Shown here: one piece after another, positions 52,301 to 61,940 of the stretch
Layout: the number at the start of each line of letters is the position of its first letter
Position numbering within the stretch: position 1 is the stretch's first letter
Assembly (NCBI GenBank): GCA_934183185.1
Contig: CAKPSO010000005.1
Span: 1 to 64,000 of the forward strand
DNA: 64,000 nt
From: an uncultured Bacilli bacterium
GTDB taxonomy: Bacteria; Bacillota_I; Bacilli_A; RF39; UBA660
Direction: 5' to 3'
Translations under genes and position numbers: made by a program
Notes under the pieces: model-generated
Database searches by the model: none
Told to the model about the DNA's origin: nothing
What the model saw: the letters and a program-made list of their open reading frames with translations, nothing else

Positions 52301-54104
52301 TGGTGTAATAGGTGCTGGATTTGATCCTATATATTTAATAGCTCAGAGATTAGTTAAGCATTCTAATGATGAAGGATATTTAGTTGGATCACGTGGTTCA
52401 GTTGGTTCTAGTTTTGTTGCTACCATGATGGGAATAACTGAGGTTAATCCATTATCTGCTCATTATCGTTGTAGTAAGTGTAAACTTAGTATTTTTGAAG
52501 ATGAAAATGGGAATCCATTAGGAGCTACTTATTCATCAGGATTTGATTTACCTGATAAAGAATGCCCTAACTGTCATATTCCATTAATAAAAGATGGACA
52601 GGATATGCCGTTTGCTACATTCTTAGGATTTAATGCTGACAAAGTTCCTGATATTGACTTAAACTTTTCTGATTTAAACCAGGCTAGTACTCATGCTTAT
52701 ACTAAGGTACTATTTGGTAGTGACAATGTTTTTCGTGCTGGTACTATTGGTACAGTAGCTGATAAAACAGCTTTTGGATTCGTTAGAGGATATCTTGAAG
52801 AACATGGTATCGTTAATATGCGAAGTGCTGAAATAGAAAGATTAGCTATTGGATGTACGGGTGTTAAAAGAACTACTGGTCAACATCCAGGTGGAATAGT
52901 AGTTATTCCTGATTATATGGAATGTTTTGACTTTACACCATTTCAATTTCCAGCAGAAGATCCAACTTCACCATGGCGTACTACTCACTTTGATTATCAC
53001 TCAATAGAAGAATGTGTTTTAAAACTAGATATATTAGGACATTCTGATCCAACTCAGTTACGTTTAATTCAACTTCAATCTGGTACTGATATAATGAAAG
53101 TACCACTTGATGATAAAGAAACCATGAGTATTTTTACATCTACTAAGGCTTTAGGAGTTACTAAAGAAGAAATTATGTGTAATACTGGTACTTTAGGTAT
53201 TCCAGAGTTTGGGACACCATTTACTATTCAGTTAGTAGAAGATACTAAACCTACTACTTTTGCTGAACTTATTAAAATATCTGGTTTATCACATGGTACT
53301 GATGTATGGTTGGGTAATGCTAAGGATTTATGTACTCCAGATGAGAATGGTAATATTCAAGTACCATTTAAAGAGACTATTGGCTGTCGTGATGATATTA
53401 TGGTTTATCTAATGTATAATGGCGTTAAGCCAATTAAAGCCTTTAAAATAATGGAGTTTGTTCGTAAAGGTAAAGCTAGTAAAGATCCTGAAACTTGGAA
53501 GAGCCATGTTGAAACTATGCGTGAAGCTAAAATTCCGGAGTGGTTTATTGAGTCTTGTCGTAAAATTAAGTATATGTTCCCTAAGGCTCATGCTGCAGCA
53601 TACGTTATTAGTGCCTTTAGAATAGCTTGGTATAAAGTACATATGCCAGTATACTTTTATGCATCCTGGTTTTCATCTAAGGCAACTGATGTTGATGTTG
53701 AAGCTATGATTGGTGGATATACGCCAATAAAGAATAGAATTGTGGATATTCAAAATAAAGGATATGAAGCAACAAATAAGGAAAATGGCCAACTTGAAAG
53801 TTTAAAACTAGCACTTGAAGCAACAGCTAGAGGTATGAAATTCTTAAACGTTGATTTATATAATAGTGAAGCAACAGTTTGGAAAGCAGTTAGTGATACA
53901 GAAATTTATCCACCATTTAACTCTATTGAAGGATTAGGAGATACAGTTGCTCAAAATATAGTTAATGAAAGACAAAATAAAGAATTTTTAAGTATAGAGG
54001 ACTTACAAAAAAGAGCTAAAATATCTCAAACATTAATTGATAAAATGAGAATAATGGGTATTTTAAAAGATTTACCTGAATCAAGTCAAATGACTTTGTT
54101 TTAA
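49317..54104 (+). CDS. polC: DNA polymerase III PolC-type
   Basis: A replicative polymerase of 1595 residues, longer than the roughly 1440 usual for PolC. In order: N-terminal domain and charged linker (1-215), OB domain (about 235-325), PHP domain with intact HAHTMMSQMDG (from about 337), a 3'-5' exonuclease inserted in it (VVFDTETTGF near 472, then DFETC-type ligands to LVKRYDVPWEEDAHHRADYD), and polymerase with PDIDLNFSD near 1112. Zinc-binding cysteines (CSKCKL...CPNC) precede the palm. A Lys/Glu-rich helical insertion sits in the PHP domain at about 398-440. GGGGGA precedes the ATG. Confidence 0.95.
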   Translation: MNEDKIKILFKQLNLSQEEQDKYKDLSLDKVKVNEKLGSWTFVLKANSILPLTDYVFLSEGCRKAFQDIKIVNICILPINKTNDYFNDYYSYALNNCKDILVFAPIFKDSLIEVDDSYYIETTNIEEDKQVNSLLSKLNWLLSLYGFDVEVKTKLNEEKEKSVRKEIELELAQTKVNVQPVINKSESTTTFQPKTDGAQKQYRRSKKEDDPSVIIGRKITDTPIQMKSIIGEADNVTVEGYVFGIDFFESSKTDFKIITLKVTDYSDSIYCKVFARGDEEYQNIKKDLKEGKWFLIKGYIKNDQYSKELVLNARDINIVKKESKKIEDNALVKRVELHAHTMMSQMDGITKLDLGKHTCELVERTIQMGYRGVAITDHNGCQAFPISFGIIKGHNKSIRKKIKENIEALKEEIDNETDSSKKEELESKLNDEIEKSKNPPIFKGLYGTELTLVDDTVNIVVRPTDDDMIHNTYVVFDTETTGFNAGGADQMIEIGAVKIKDGEIIDRFDQLIDPKRHIPDKITELTCITDDMVRGKKSEEEVTKMFLEWTGNLPMVAHNAKFDISFIEMAMYKYNLGEFKNTVIDTLELSRALDQGYSRHSLSALVKRYDVPWEEDAHHRADYDAEGTAFVFSKMLKKLEMQKYEKISDLDNLISKDEMYKFGRTYHFNAIAINKKGLKNLFKIISLANTIYLYKTPRILRSKLNELRDGLLIGSGCYESEVFTEARSKEGEELTNIINFYDYVEVQPPEVYDHLIQLNDFKDGNELKTHIKKIISAVKEAGKIIVATGDVHHFEREDKIYREIIVNQKVPGGGRHPLAKKDITSIPSQHFRTTDEMLNDFSFLDSDLAYEIVVTNTNKVLDMVDEIEVIPDTGGTPFSPRVKSDDEKSYLDCPRVVTDLVYTKAKNWYGEPLPYSIEERLGTELYGDIVLTSIKHDLADLDKEELTKESFKRLHEIILKGRDSVFDQVRNYLKNTSEEKLDEAGLEKKLKSSLGGVIGAGFDPIYLIAQRLVKHSNDEGYLVGSRGSVGSSFVATMMGITEVNPLSAHYRCSKCKLSIFEDENGNPLGATYSSGFDLPDKECPNCHIPLIKDGQDMPFATFLGFNADKVPDIDLNFSDLNQASTHAYTKVLFGSDNVFRAGTIGTVADKTAFGFVRGYLEEHGIVNMRSAEIERLAIGCTGVKRTTGQHPGGIVVIPDYMECFDFTPFQFPAEDPTSPWRTTHFDYHSIEECVLKLDILGHSDPTQLRLIQLQSGTDIMKVPLDDKETMSIFTSTKALGVTKEEIMCNTGTLGIPEFGTPFTIQLVEDTKPTTFAELIKISGLSHGTDVWLGNAKDLCTPDENGNIQVPFKETIGCRDDIMVYLMYNGVKPIKAFKIMEFVRKGKASKDPETWKSHVETMREAKIPEWFIESCRKIKYMFPKAHAAAYVISAFRIAWYKVHMPVYFYASWFSSKATDVDVEAMIGGYTPIKNRIVDIQNKGYEATNKENGQLESLKLALEATARGMKFLNVDLYNSEATVWKAVSDTEIYPPFNSIEGLGDTVAQNIVNERQNKEFLSIEDLQKRAKISQTLIDKMRIMGILKDLPESSQMTLF

Positions 54105-54275
54105 GTATTAATATATTATACTTTCAAATAATATCAGGTAGTTATCTTAATGAAGATTTAAAATATTTTAATATTTAGTAATTTAGTTAATCTAGTTAAT
54201 ATTTTAATACATAATATATGGTGTATTATATAATTATTTAGATTAACTTTTATATTTGTTTGGAGTGTGATATTT

Positions 54276-55022
54276 ATGAAAAATCCAATTGGTATACTTG
54301 ATTCTGGTATTGGGGGAGTAACTGTATTAAATGAAATTATTATGCTACTTCCTAATGAAGAATACATATATTGTAGTGATTCATTAAATAACCCTTATGG
54401 TGAAAAGAGTGTAGAACAGGTATTTAATTATGTAGATAATATTATGAAATATTTTATAAGTAAAAAGTGTAAAGCTGTTGTGTTTGCCTGTAATACGGCT
54501 ACTGCTTTAACTATAGATAAAATAAGAGAAAAGTATCCAGATATTATTATAGTTGGAATAGAACCGGCTTATAAGATGGTTTATGATTATGCTAAAGATA
54601 AAAATACTATAGTAATGGCTACTAAGGGTACTACTAATAGTAAGCGTTTTCAAGAATTATATCATCATTATGATAATGGAAAAACTATATTGGTAATCTG
54701 TCATGAATTAGCTAATTTAATAGAAGAAGGAAAAGATAGAGAAATTGATGAATACTTGATTAAAACTCTTCCTACCAATAAAAAAATAGAAGCTGTTGTT
54801 TTAGGGTGTACTCATTATCCATTGATAAAGGATAAAATAATTAAAGTATTAGGAAATGTTAGTTTCTATGATGGGGCAAACGGTGTAGCTAATAGACTTT
54901 ATCATTTATTAGAAGATAATAATTTAATTAATAATAATAGTAATGGTAAAATTACTTTTATTGATTCTAGTAGTAGTATAAAAAAAGAAAATAGATTCTG
55001 GGATTTACTTAGTAAGAATTAG
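54276..55022 (+). CDS. murI: glutamate racemase
   Basis: A 248-residue enzyme making D-glutamate for peptidoglycan. The start is ATG 54276 with TGGAGTG upstream; an earlier GTG lies in that site. The substrate region is ILDSGIGG and the two catalytic cysteines are C72 (FACNTAT) and C178 (LGCTHYP). It lies upstream of further cell-wall genes (MurF-like, Ddl). The preceding 54105-54275 gap is A+T-rich and shows nothing beyond possible promoter sequence. Confidence 0.93.
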   Translation: MKNPIGILDSGIGGVTVLNEIIMLLPNEEYIYCSDSLNNPYGEKSVEQVFNYVDNIMKYFISKKCKAVVFACNTATALTIDKIREKYPDIIIVGIEPAYKMVYDYAKDKNTIVMATKGTTNSKRFQELYHHYDNGKTILVICHELANLIEEGKDREIDEYLIKTLPTNKKIEAVVLGCTHYPLIKDKIIKVLGNVSFYDGANGVANRLYHLLEDNNLINNNSNGKITFIDSSSSIKKENRFWDLLSKN

Positions 55023-55067
55023 AAACTTATATATTTACTGTTTTTTACATAGTATATTCTATTTATT

Positions 55068-55096
55068 TTGTACTTTAGGGTATTTAGTGATATACT
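55068..55096 (+). promoter_or_regulatory. promoter of the hydrolase-murF-ddl operon
   Basis: TTGTAC (55068-55073) and TATACT (55091-55096) with a 17-base spacer lie 16 bases before the next start codon. Confidence 0.55.
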
Positions 55097-55111
55097 TTAA
55101 ATGGTGATAAA

Positions 55112-55828
55112 ATGGTTACTTCTATTAGAAATAAGAACTTAAATTACATACAATATGGTAGTGGAGAAGACATTGTGTTATTACATGGCTGGGGACAAAA
55201 TATAGAAATGATGAAGCCTCTTGGTGATTGCTTTCCTGATAAGAGAATAACGATACTTGATTTTCCTGGCTTTGGAGAAAGCGAAGAACCAGAATGCGCA
55301 TATACTATTTATGATTATGTAGAAACACTAGAAGAATTATTAAAGAGATTAAATATTACTAATCCTATTATAATGGGACATTCTTTTGGTGGTAGAGTAG
55401 CTATATGTTATGCATCTAGAAACCAGGTAAAAAAATTAGTTTTATTTGGTTCTCCATGTATTAGGAATAATAAAAAATCACTTAAAGAAAGTATTCTTAA
55501 AAGTATTAAAAAACTACCAGGTATGAATAAAATAGGAGAATTTGCTAAAAATTATATTGGTTCACCAGATTATAAGAATGCTACTCCTGTTATGCGGGAA
55601 ACATTAGTAAAAATAATTAATGAAGATTTATCAGAATGTGCTAAGAAAATTACGTGTCCTACATTATTAATATGGGGTACTAATGATGAACAGGCACCAG
55701 TAGAAGATGCTAGAAAGTTAGAAAAATTACTTCAAGATGGGGCTTTAATTGAATTAGAAGGATTAACTCATTACGCATATTTAGAGGCATTACCACATAT
55801 AAGTAATATTCTTCATAATTTTATTTAG
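55112..55828 (+). CDS. alpha/beta-hydrolase
   Basis: A 238-residue hydrolase of the alpha/beta fold. LHGWGQN forms the oxyanion region, nucleophile Ser91 lies in GHSFGG, the acid Asp in LIWGTNDEQAP and the catalytic His in GLTHYAYLEA. No signal peptide is present. It starts a probable operon with the MurF-like ligase (14 bases) and ddl (12 bases), so an envelope-related substrate is possible, though the fold covers many reactions. Confidence 0.85.
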   Translation: MVTSIRNKNLNYIQYGSGEDIVLLHGWGQNIEMMKPLGDCFPDKRITILDFPGFGESEEPECAYTIYDYVETLEELLKRLNITNPIIMGHSFGGRVAICYASRNQVKKLVLFGSPCIRNNKKSLKESILKSIKKLPGMNKIGEFAKNYIGSPDYKNATPVMRETLVKIINEDLSECAKKITCPTLLIWGTNDEQAPVEDARKLEKLLQDGALIELEGLTHYAYLEALPHISNILHNFI

Positions 55829-55842
55829 GGGAGGAGATAAAT

Positions 55843-57435
55843 ATGAACTTTTATGTATTATGTTTTCTTATAATATTAGTATTTAATATTATTAAGAATA
55901 AAAAATCTCTACATATGTTACAGCAGAATTTGTATAATGAAAATAATCGTTATCTTAAATGGCTAAAAAATAATACTAAGAATGTATTTGTATCATTAGA
56001 TTTTATAGCTATGATATTAATTATATTAGCCGTTACTTTAAATAAAGGAAAGATAGTATTACTAATACTTGCTATGATTCTTTATGTAGCTGAAGCTTTA
56101 CGTTTAATAAGTAACTATAATAATGAAAAGGTAAAAAAACCATTAGTTATAACGAAAAGAATAAAAAGATTGATTATAACTATCAGTATATTATTTTTAA
56201 TACCAGTATTAATATATGTAATAAATTATGACTATGAATTAGAATTAATTCTAGTATCTAGTGTTATGACTTATTTAAGTTATATTATAGTATGGATGGC
56301 TAAAGTTATTAATACTCCTGTTGAGAGATTTGTATATCATTATTATGAGGCTAAGGCTAAGAATAAATTAAAAAGTATGAGTAATCTAAAAGTAATAGGA
56401 ATAACAGGTAGTTATGGTAAAACTAGTAGTAAGAATATATTGAGTGATATTTTAAATATTAAATATGTATGTAGACCTACTCCTAAAAATCTTAATACTG
56501 AGTATGGTTTAATGATTACTATTAATAATTATTTAGATAAATTTGATGATATATTTATTGCAGAAATGGGTGCTTATAAAAGAGGAGAAATTAAAACACT
56601 ATGTGATATGGTTCATCCAAAGTATGGGATTTTAACTACTATTGGACTTGCACACTTAGAGTCATTTGGTAGTCCTGAGAATATTATTAAAACTAAGTTT
56701 GAACTAATAGAAAGTTTAAAAGAGGATGGAGTAGCAGTACTTAATGGCGATGATCCTAAACAAATATCTTATCCTGTTAAAAGTAAATGCAAAAAGATTT
56801 GGATAGGTATTAATAATAAAGATGTGGATTTATACGCTACTGATATTAATTATAGTTATAAAGGTAGTACCTTTAATGTAGTATTTAAGAAAGATCCTAA
56901 TAAGTATTCTTTTGAAACTAAATTATTAGGTACACATAATATATATAACATTTTAGCTGGGATAGCTTTAGGTAAAGAGTTTGGCATGAGTATGGATGAA
57001 CTAGAAAGAGGAGTTCGAAAGGTTAAGCCAATTGAAAGTAGGCTAGAGTTAAGAAATTATGGTTATATGTATCAAATAAATGATGCTTACAATTCTAATC
57101 CAGTAGGAGCTAAGATGGCTTTGGAAGTACTTGATTTAATGCCAGGTACTAAGGTAGTAGTTACTCCGGGTATGACTGAATTGGGTGAAAAAGAAGCAGA
57201 ATTAAATAATATTTTTGGTAGTCAAATAAGTAAAGTTGCGGATTACGTTATATTAGTTGGTGAAAAGAGAACTAAACCAATTTTTAAGGGAATTATGGAA
57301 AGTGGTTTTGATAAAGATAAAATATATGTCGTAAATAGTGTTTATGATGCATATACATTATTACAGAAAATGGAAAGTGATAAGGAAATATATGCATTGT
57401 TTGAAAATGACTTGCCGGATATTTATAATGAGTAG
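55843..57435 (+). CDS. membrane-anchored MurF-like Mur ligase
   Basis: A 530-residue protein. Residues 1-165 carry about four membrane spans, followed by a Mur ligase: the ATP-binding loop GITGSYGKTSSKN starts near 186, AEMGAYKRGEIK is the metal and substrate region, and LNGDD, LGTHNIYNILAGIALG and INDAYNSNP lead to the C-terminal domain. The order of motifs is MurF-type (addition of D-Ala-D-Ala). Standard MurF has no membrane part; anchored forms occur in some Bacilli. The ddl gene, which makes its dipeptide substrate, follows 12 bases later, which supports the call. Confidence 0.85.
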   Translation: MNFYVLCFLIILVFNIIKNKKSLHMLQQNLYNENNRYLKWLKNNTKNVFVSLDFIAMILIILAVTLNKGKIVLLILAMILYVAEALRLISNYNNEKVKKPLVITKRIKRLIITISILFLIPVLIYVINYDYELELILVSSVMTYLSYIIVWMAKVINTPVERFVYHYYEAKAKNKLKSMSNLKVIGITGSYGKTSSKNILSDILNIKYVCRPTPKNLNTEYGLMITINNYLDKFDDIFIAEMGAYKRGEIKTLCDMVHPKYGILTTIGLAHLESFGSPENIIKTKFELIESLKEDGVAVLNGDDPKQISYPVKSKCKKIWIGINNKDVDLYATDINYSYKGSTFNVVFKKDPNKYSFETKLLGTHNIYNILAGIALGKEFGMSMDELERGVRKVKPIESRLELRNYGYMYQINDAYNSNPVGAKMALEVLDLMPGTKVVVTPGMTELGEKEAELNNIFGSQISKVADYVILVGEKRTKPIFKGIMESGFDKDKIYVVNSVYDAYTLLQKMESDKEIYALFENDLPDIYNE

Positions 57436-57447
57436 GAGGAATTTAAA

Positions 57448-58668
57448 ATGAAAATTAGATTAGGCGTTATATTTGGTGGAGAGAGTGTTGAACATGAGGT
57501 TAGTATTATCTCAGCAGTTCAAGCTATGTATAAAATGGATAATGAGAAATATGAAGTTATTCCAATTTATATTACTAAAAATAGAGAATGGTATACAGGT
57601 GAAGCTTTAAAAGATATTGAGACTTATCAGGATCTTGATTTATTAAAGAGATACTCTACTAATGTAGTTTTATATGCTAAAGGAGATAGATTTATTCTTC
57701 AAAGTAAGAATGGTCTATTTAAGAAAACAGTAAAAGAGTTAGATATGGTATTTCCAATAGTACATGGTACTAATGTAGAAGATGGTGTGTTACAAGGATA
57801 TTTACAATCTATTGGTATTCCTTTTGTTGGTGGGGATGTGTATGCATCAGTTGTAGGGCAAGATAAGATATTCATGAAACAGATCTTTACTTGTGAAAAC
57901 TTACCTATAAGTGATTATGTATGGTTCTATGATACTGAGTATCAAGAAGATGATATGAAAATTATTGAAAAAGTAGAAAAATTGGGATATCCTGTAATTA
58001 TTAAACCATGTACTTTAGGAAGTAGTGTTGGAATAACTGTAGCAAGTAATAGAGATGAGCTAAAAGAAGCTATTGATAATGCAATTAGTTATGATAATAG
58101 AATAGTTGTTGAAAAAGTAGTAGAAAACTTAATGGAATTAAATATAAGTGTTTTAGGTAATTATGAAAATCAACAAGTTAGCGCTATAGAACAGGTAATG
58201 CCAACTAGTAAGTTCTTAACTTATGAAGATAAGTACATTGGAAGTGGTAAGACTAAAGGTAAATCAGGTGTTAAGTTTAAATCATCTAAGGGAATGGTTT
58301 CTGCTAGTCGTGTTGTTCCTGCTAAGATAAATGATGAATTAAAGAGTGAAATAGAGGAAATTGCTGTAAAAGCATTTAAGGCTTTAAAGAGTGCTGGTGT
58401 TGTTCGTATTGACTTTTTGGTGGATACAAAGACTAATAAGGTATATATTAATGAAGTAAATAATATTCCAGGTTCTTTATCATTCTATTTATGGGAACCT
58501 ATTGGTAAATCTTATTCTGAATTATTGGATGATTTAATAAATATAGGTATTAAGGATTATAAGAGACGTACTGCTAAAACTCATTCATTTGAATCTAATA
58601 TTTTAAAAGGATTTACTGAGTTAGGTGGAGTTAAGGGTATGAAAGGCTCTAAAGGTAAGTTAAGATAA
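57448..58668 (+). CDS. ddl: D-alanine-D-alanine ligase
   Basis: A 406-residue ATP-grasp enzyme joining two D-Ala for peptidoglycan. GGESVEHEVSIISA is the N-terminal signature; HGTNVEDGVLQGYLQ.IGIPFVG, KPCTLGSSVG and the metal-binding region FLVDTKTNKVYINEVNNIPGSLSF follow. It is about 50 residues longer than usual because of extra sequence in the middle and a Gly/Lys-rich tail. AGTAGGAGG precedes the ATG. It is the last gene of the operon and is followed by a terminator. Confidence 0.95.
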   Translation: MKIRLGVIFGGESVEHEVSIISAVQAMYKMDNEKYEVIPIYITKNREWYTGEALKDIETYQDLDLLKRYSTNVVLYAKGDRFILQSKNGLFKKTVKELDMVFPIVHGTNVEDGVLQGYLQSIGIPFVGGDVYASVVGQDKIFMKQIFTCENLPISDYVWFYDTEYQEDDMKIIEKVEKLGYPVIIKPCTLGSSVGITVASNRDELKEAIDNAISYDNRIVVEKVVENLMELNISVLGNYENQQVSAIEQVMPTSKFLTYEDKYIGSGKTKGKSGVKFKSSKGMVSASRVVPAKINDELKSEIEEIAVKAFKALKSAGVVRIDFLVDTKTNKVYINEVNNIPGSLSFYLWEPIGKSYSELLDDLINIGIKDYKRRTAKTHSFESNILKGFTELGGVKGMKGSKGKLR

Positions 58669-58688
58669 GTACTGTTATGGTACTTTTT
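58667..58688 (+). terminator. terminator after ddl
   Basis: AAGTAC and GTACTT pair around a 7-base loop and lead into five T residues. Confidence 0.65.
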
Positions 58689-58754
58689 CTTTTTGCCTAA
58701 ATTTCAAAAAAAATAAAAAAATTATCAAAATAAACTTTTCATTTGATAAAAATG

Positions 58755-58763
58755 TGATATAAT
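58755..58763 (+). promoter_or_regulatory. extended -10 promoter for tRNA-Lys
   Basis: TGATATAAT (a TG-n extension and a perfect TATAAT at 58758-58763) lies 25 bases before the tRNA; the -35 box is poor. Confidence 0.55.
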
Positions 58764-58768
58764 AGGAA

Positions 58769-58889
58769 CGTACTTGAAAAAATTTATGGGCTGTTAGCTC
58801 AGTTGGTAGAGCAACTGACTCTTAATCAGTGGGTCTAGGGTTCGAATCCCTAACAGCCCACCATATGTATATTAATTTTTTCAAGTACG
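58769..58889. repeat. 16-bp inverted repeat enclosing tRNA-Lys(CTT)
   Basis: CGTACTTGAAAAAATT (58769-58784) and its exact reverse complement (58874-58889) lie 3 and 10 bases from the two ends of the tRNA. In the transcript they would pair and bring leader and trailer together around the cloverleaf. Confidence 0.85.
58788..58863 (+). tRNA. tRNA-Lys(CTT)
   Basis: The acceptor GGGCTGT pairs with ACAGCCC, the anticodon loop is CTCTTAA and CCA is encoded. It is a second lysine tRNA beside that in the main array. Confidence 0.97.
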
Positions 58890-58891
58890 AT

Positions 58892-58924
58892 AAAACTAAC
58901 TATTAATTTATAGTTAGTTTTTTT
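58892..58924 (+). terminator. terminator after tRNA-Lys
   Basis: A stem of about 11 bp AAACTAACTAT with ATAGTTAGTTT, a 6-base loop and a T run lie between the two tRNAs. Confidence 0.8.
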
Positions 58925-58929
58925 ATAAA

Positions 58930-59005
58930 GCCGACTTAGCACAGCTGGTAGTGCAACGCACTCGTAACGCGTAGGTCGTAGGTTCGAATCCCACAGTCGG
59001 CACCA
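58930..59005 (+). tRNA. tRNA-Thr(CGT), slightly degenerate
   Basis: The acceptor GCCGACT pairs with AGTCGGC, the anticodon loop is CTCGTAA and CCA is encoded. One A-C mismatch occurs in the anticodon stem (ACGCA against CGCGT) and another in the T stem (GTAGG against CCCAC). It is expendable in principle because tRNA-Thr(TGT) is present, and it borders a mobile element. It may still work. Confidence 0.88.
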
Positions 59006-59048
59006 TTGAGCAATCTATTCTAACTTTTGTTAGATTTAAACATATAGT

Positions 59049-59076
59049 ATCAACTTCAAGAAGAAGTTGATTTTTT
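59049..59076 (+). terminator. terminator between tRNA-Thr and the element
   Basis: A perfect 9-bp stem (59049-59057 with 59063-59071) with a 5-base loop and T run follows a smaller hairpin TCTAAC/GTTAGA near 59015-59032. Confidence 0.85.
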
Positions 59077-59105
59077 GCATTTAAGGAAAGAAAGGATAGA
59101 TTTAG

Positions 59106-59381
59106 ATGATTAAATTAAAAACAAAAGAATTACATTTTGATGAAGAACTAAAAAAGAAAATTGAATTTATATGTGATTTTTGTAATACTAAACCAACAAT
59201 TATAAATGGTAGTATCAAAAACATAGAACACACAAATTTGAACTATATAGAACCTCATAGAGTTATTATTAAAGGTATTACTTTTTTAGTTTTTAATTAT
59301 TCTAAAACTATATATGTTGGAAGTCTTGCAAATTCCCTAGAAATAAAAGATTTGGAAAGCTTTATTAAATCATTAGATTAA
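59106..59381 (+). CDS. small protein of serine-recombinase element (homologue of the 37102 gene)
   Basis: A 91-residue soluble protein with GGAAAGAAAGGAT upstream of the ATG. It aligns with the 96-residue protein at 37102 around EPHRVIIKGITFLVFNY and the C-terminal helix LEIKDLESFIKSLD. An N-terminal pair of cysteines (ICDFCNTKP) is present here but not in the other copy. In both places the gene lies between a tRNA and a large serine recombinase. A directionality or regulatory role is possible; no family is recognised. Confidence 0.62.
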   Translation: MIKLKTKELHFDEELKKKIEFICDFCNTKPTIINGSIKNIEHTNLNYIEPHRVIIKGITFLVFNYSKTIYVGSLANSLEIKDLESFIKSLD

Positions 59382-59447
59382 ATGTATTGAAACTTAATCA
59401 ACTTCTCTTAAAATGCCTTTAAATAGGCAAAAAATGGTAAATATGTC

Positions 59448-59475
59448 TTGACTTTAAGATTTAAATATCTATAAT
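59448..59475 (+). promoter_or_regulatory. promoter of the recombinase leader
   Basis: TTGACT (59448-59453) and TATAAT (59470-59475) are separated by 16 bases, just ahead of the leader peptide. Confidence 0.7.
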
Positions 59476-59515
59476 AAGTAACCAAGAAACAAGTTTTATG
59501 TTTTTGGGGGTTAAT

Positions 59516-59590
59516 ATGAAACGAAGTTTGAATTATATTAATACAACTTATTTAGATTTTAAGAGGTGTCAAAGGCATAAAAATATTTAA
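59516..59590 (+). CDS. leader peptide of the recombinase attenuator
   Basis: A 24-residue open frame (MKRSLNYINTTYLDFKRCQR then HKNI) begins with ATG 59516 after TTGGGGG. Its codons from 59561 on form the whole left arm of the terminator hairpin, and its stop lies in the loop. A ribosome translating to the stop would prevent the hairpin, so translation of the leader should couple to read-through into the recombinase gene. This is analogous to leader-peptide control known in Tn916-type elements. Confidence 0.6.
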   Translation: MKRSLNYINTTYLDFKRCQRHKNI

Positions 59591-59612
59591 TGTGTCTTTG
59601 TCGCCTCTTTTT
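59561..59612 (+). terminator. attenuator hairpin before the serine recombinase
   Basis: A 19-position stem (59561-59579 with 59591-59609) with a single T-T mismatch and a few G-T pairs ends in five T residues. It is followed 20 bases later by the recombinase RBS (AAAAGGAGGA). Confidence 0.85.
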
Positions 59613-59614
59613 AG

Positions 59615-61558
<1,944 letters not shown>

Positions 61559-61940
61559 AATTTTTTGCTAACTTTTTTCTAAAAAAAGTTATAACAATCG
61601 TGGTAAGTTTTGTTTGCAAAGCAAATGAAATTAGCGATAGATTGTTAAATAAAATTATGAAAGAATTGCTTACGATAGTTTGCAATTACTTGAATAATTT
61701 TTATAGATAAAATAATAAGCAGTGCTTACTATTTTATCAGAAGTCTTGTGTAGTTTTATTCCATTACGAAGTTTTGGAATATTACGAAATAAGACAGGTG
61801 GATTCTAAGGTTGCCTAAACCTTAGCCCCCAGATTTTGATACTTGTGTCAAAATCTATAGGGGGTTAGAGATTTTGACAGAGCAAAATTACCCTACTATA
61901 AATAGTAGGTCTCTGTTCTAAAAAAGGGGGAATATAAAAT
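61559..61940 (+). other. structured intergenic region, candidate oriT
   Basis: The 380-base gap between recombinase and relaxase holds several inverted repeats. One pairs CTAAGGTT with AACCTTAG (61805-61825). A large one pairs CCCCCAGATTTTGA with TCAAAATCT-ATA-GGGGG (61826-61864, an ATA bulge). Near the relaxase start, ACAGAG pairs with CTCTGT around the perfect palindrome CCTACTATAAATAGTAGG (61891-61908). Origins of transfer of MobV plasmids lie just upstream of mob within such repeats. The nick site is not identified; the rest of the gap (61559-61800) shows nothing clear. Confidence 0.55.
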
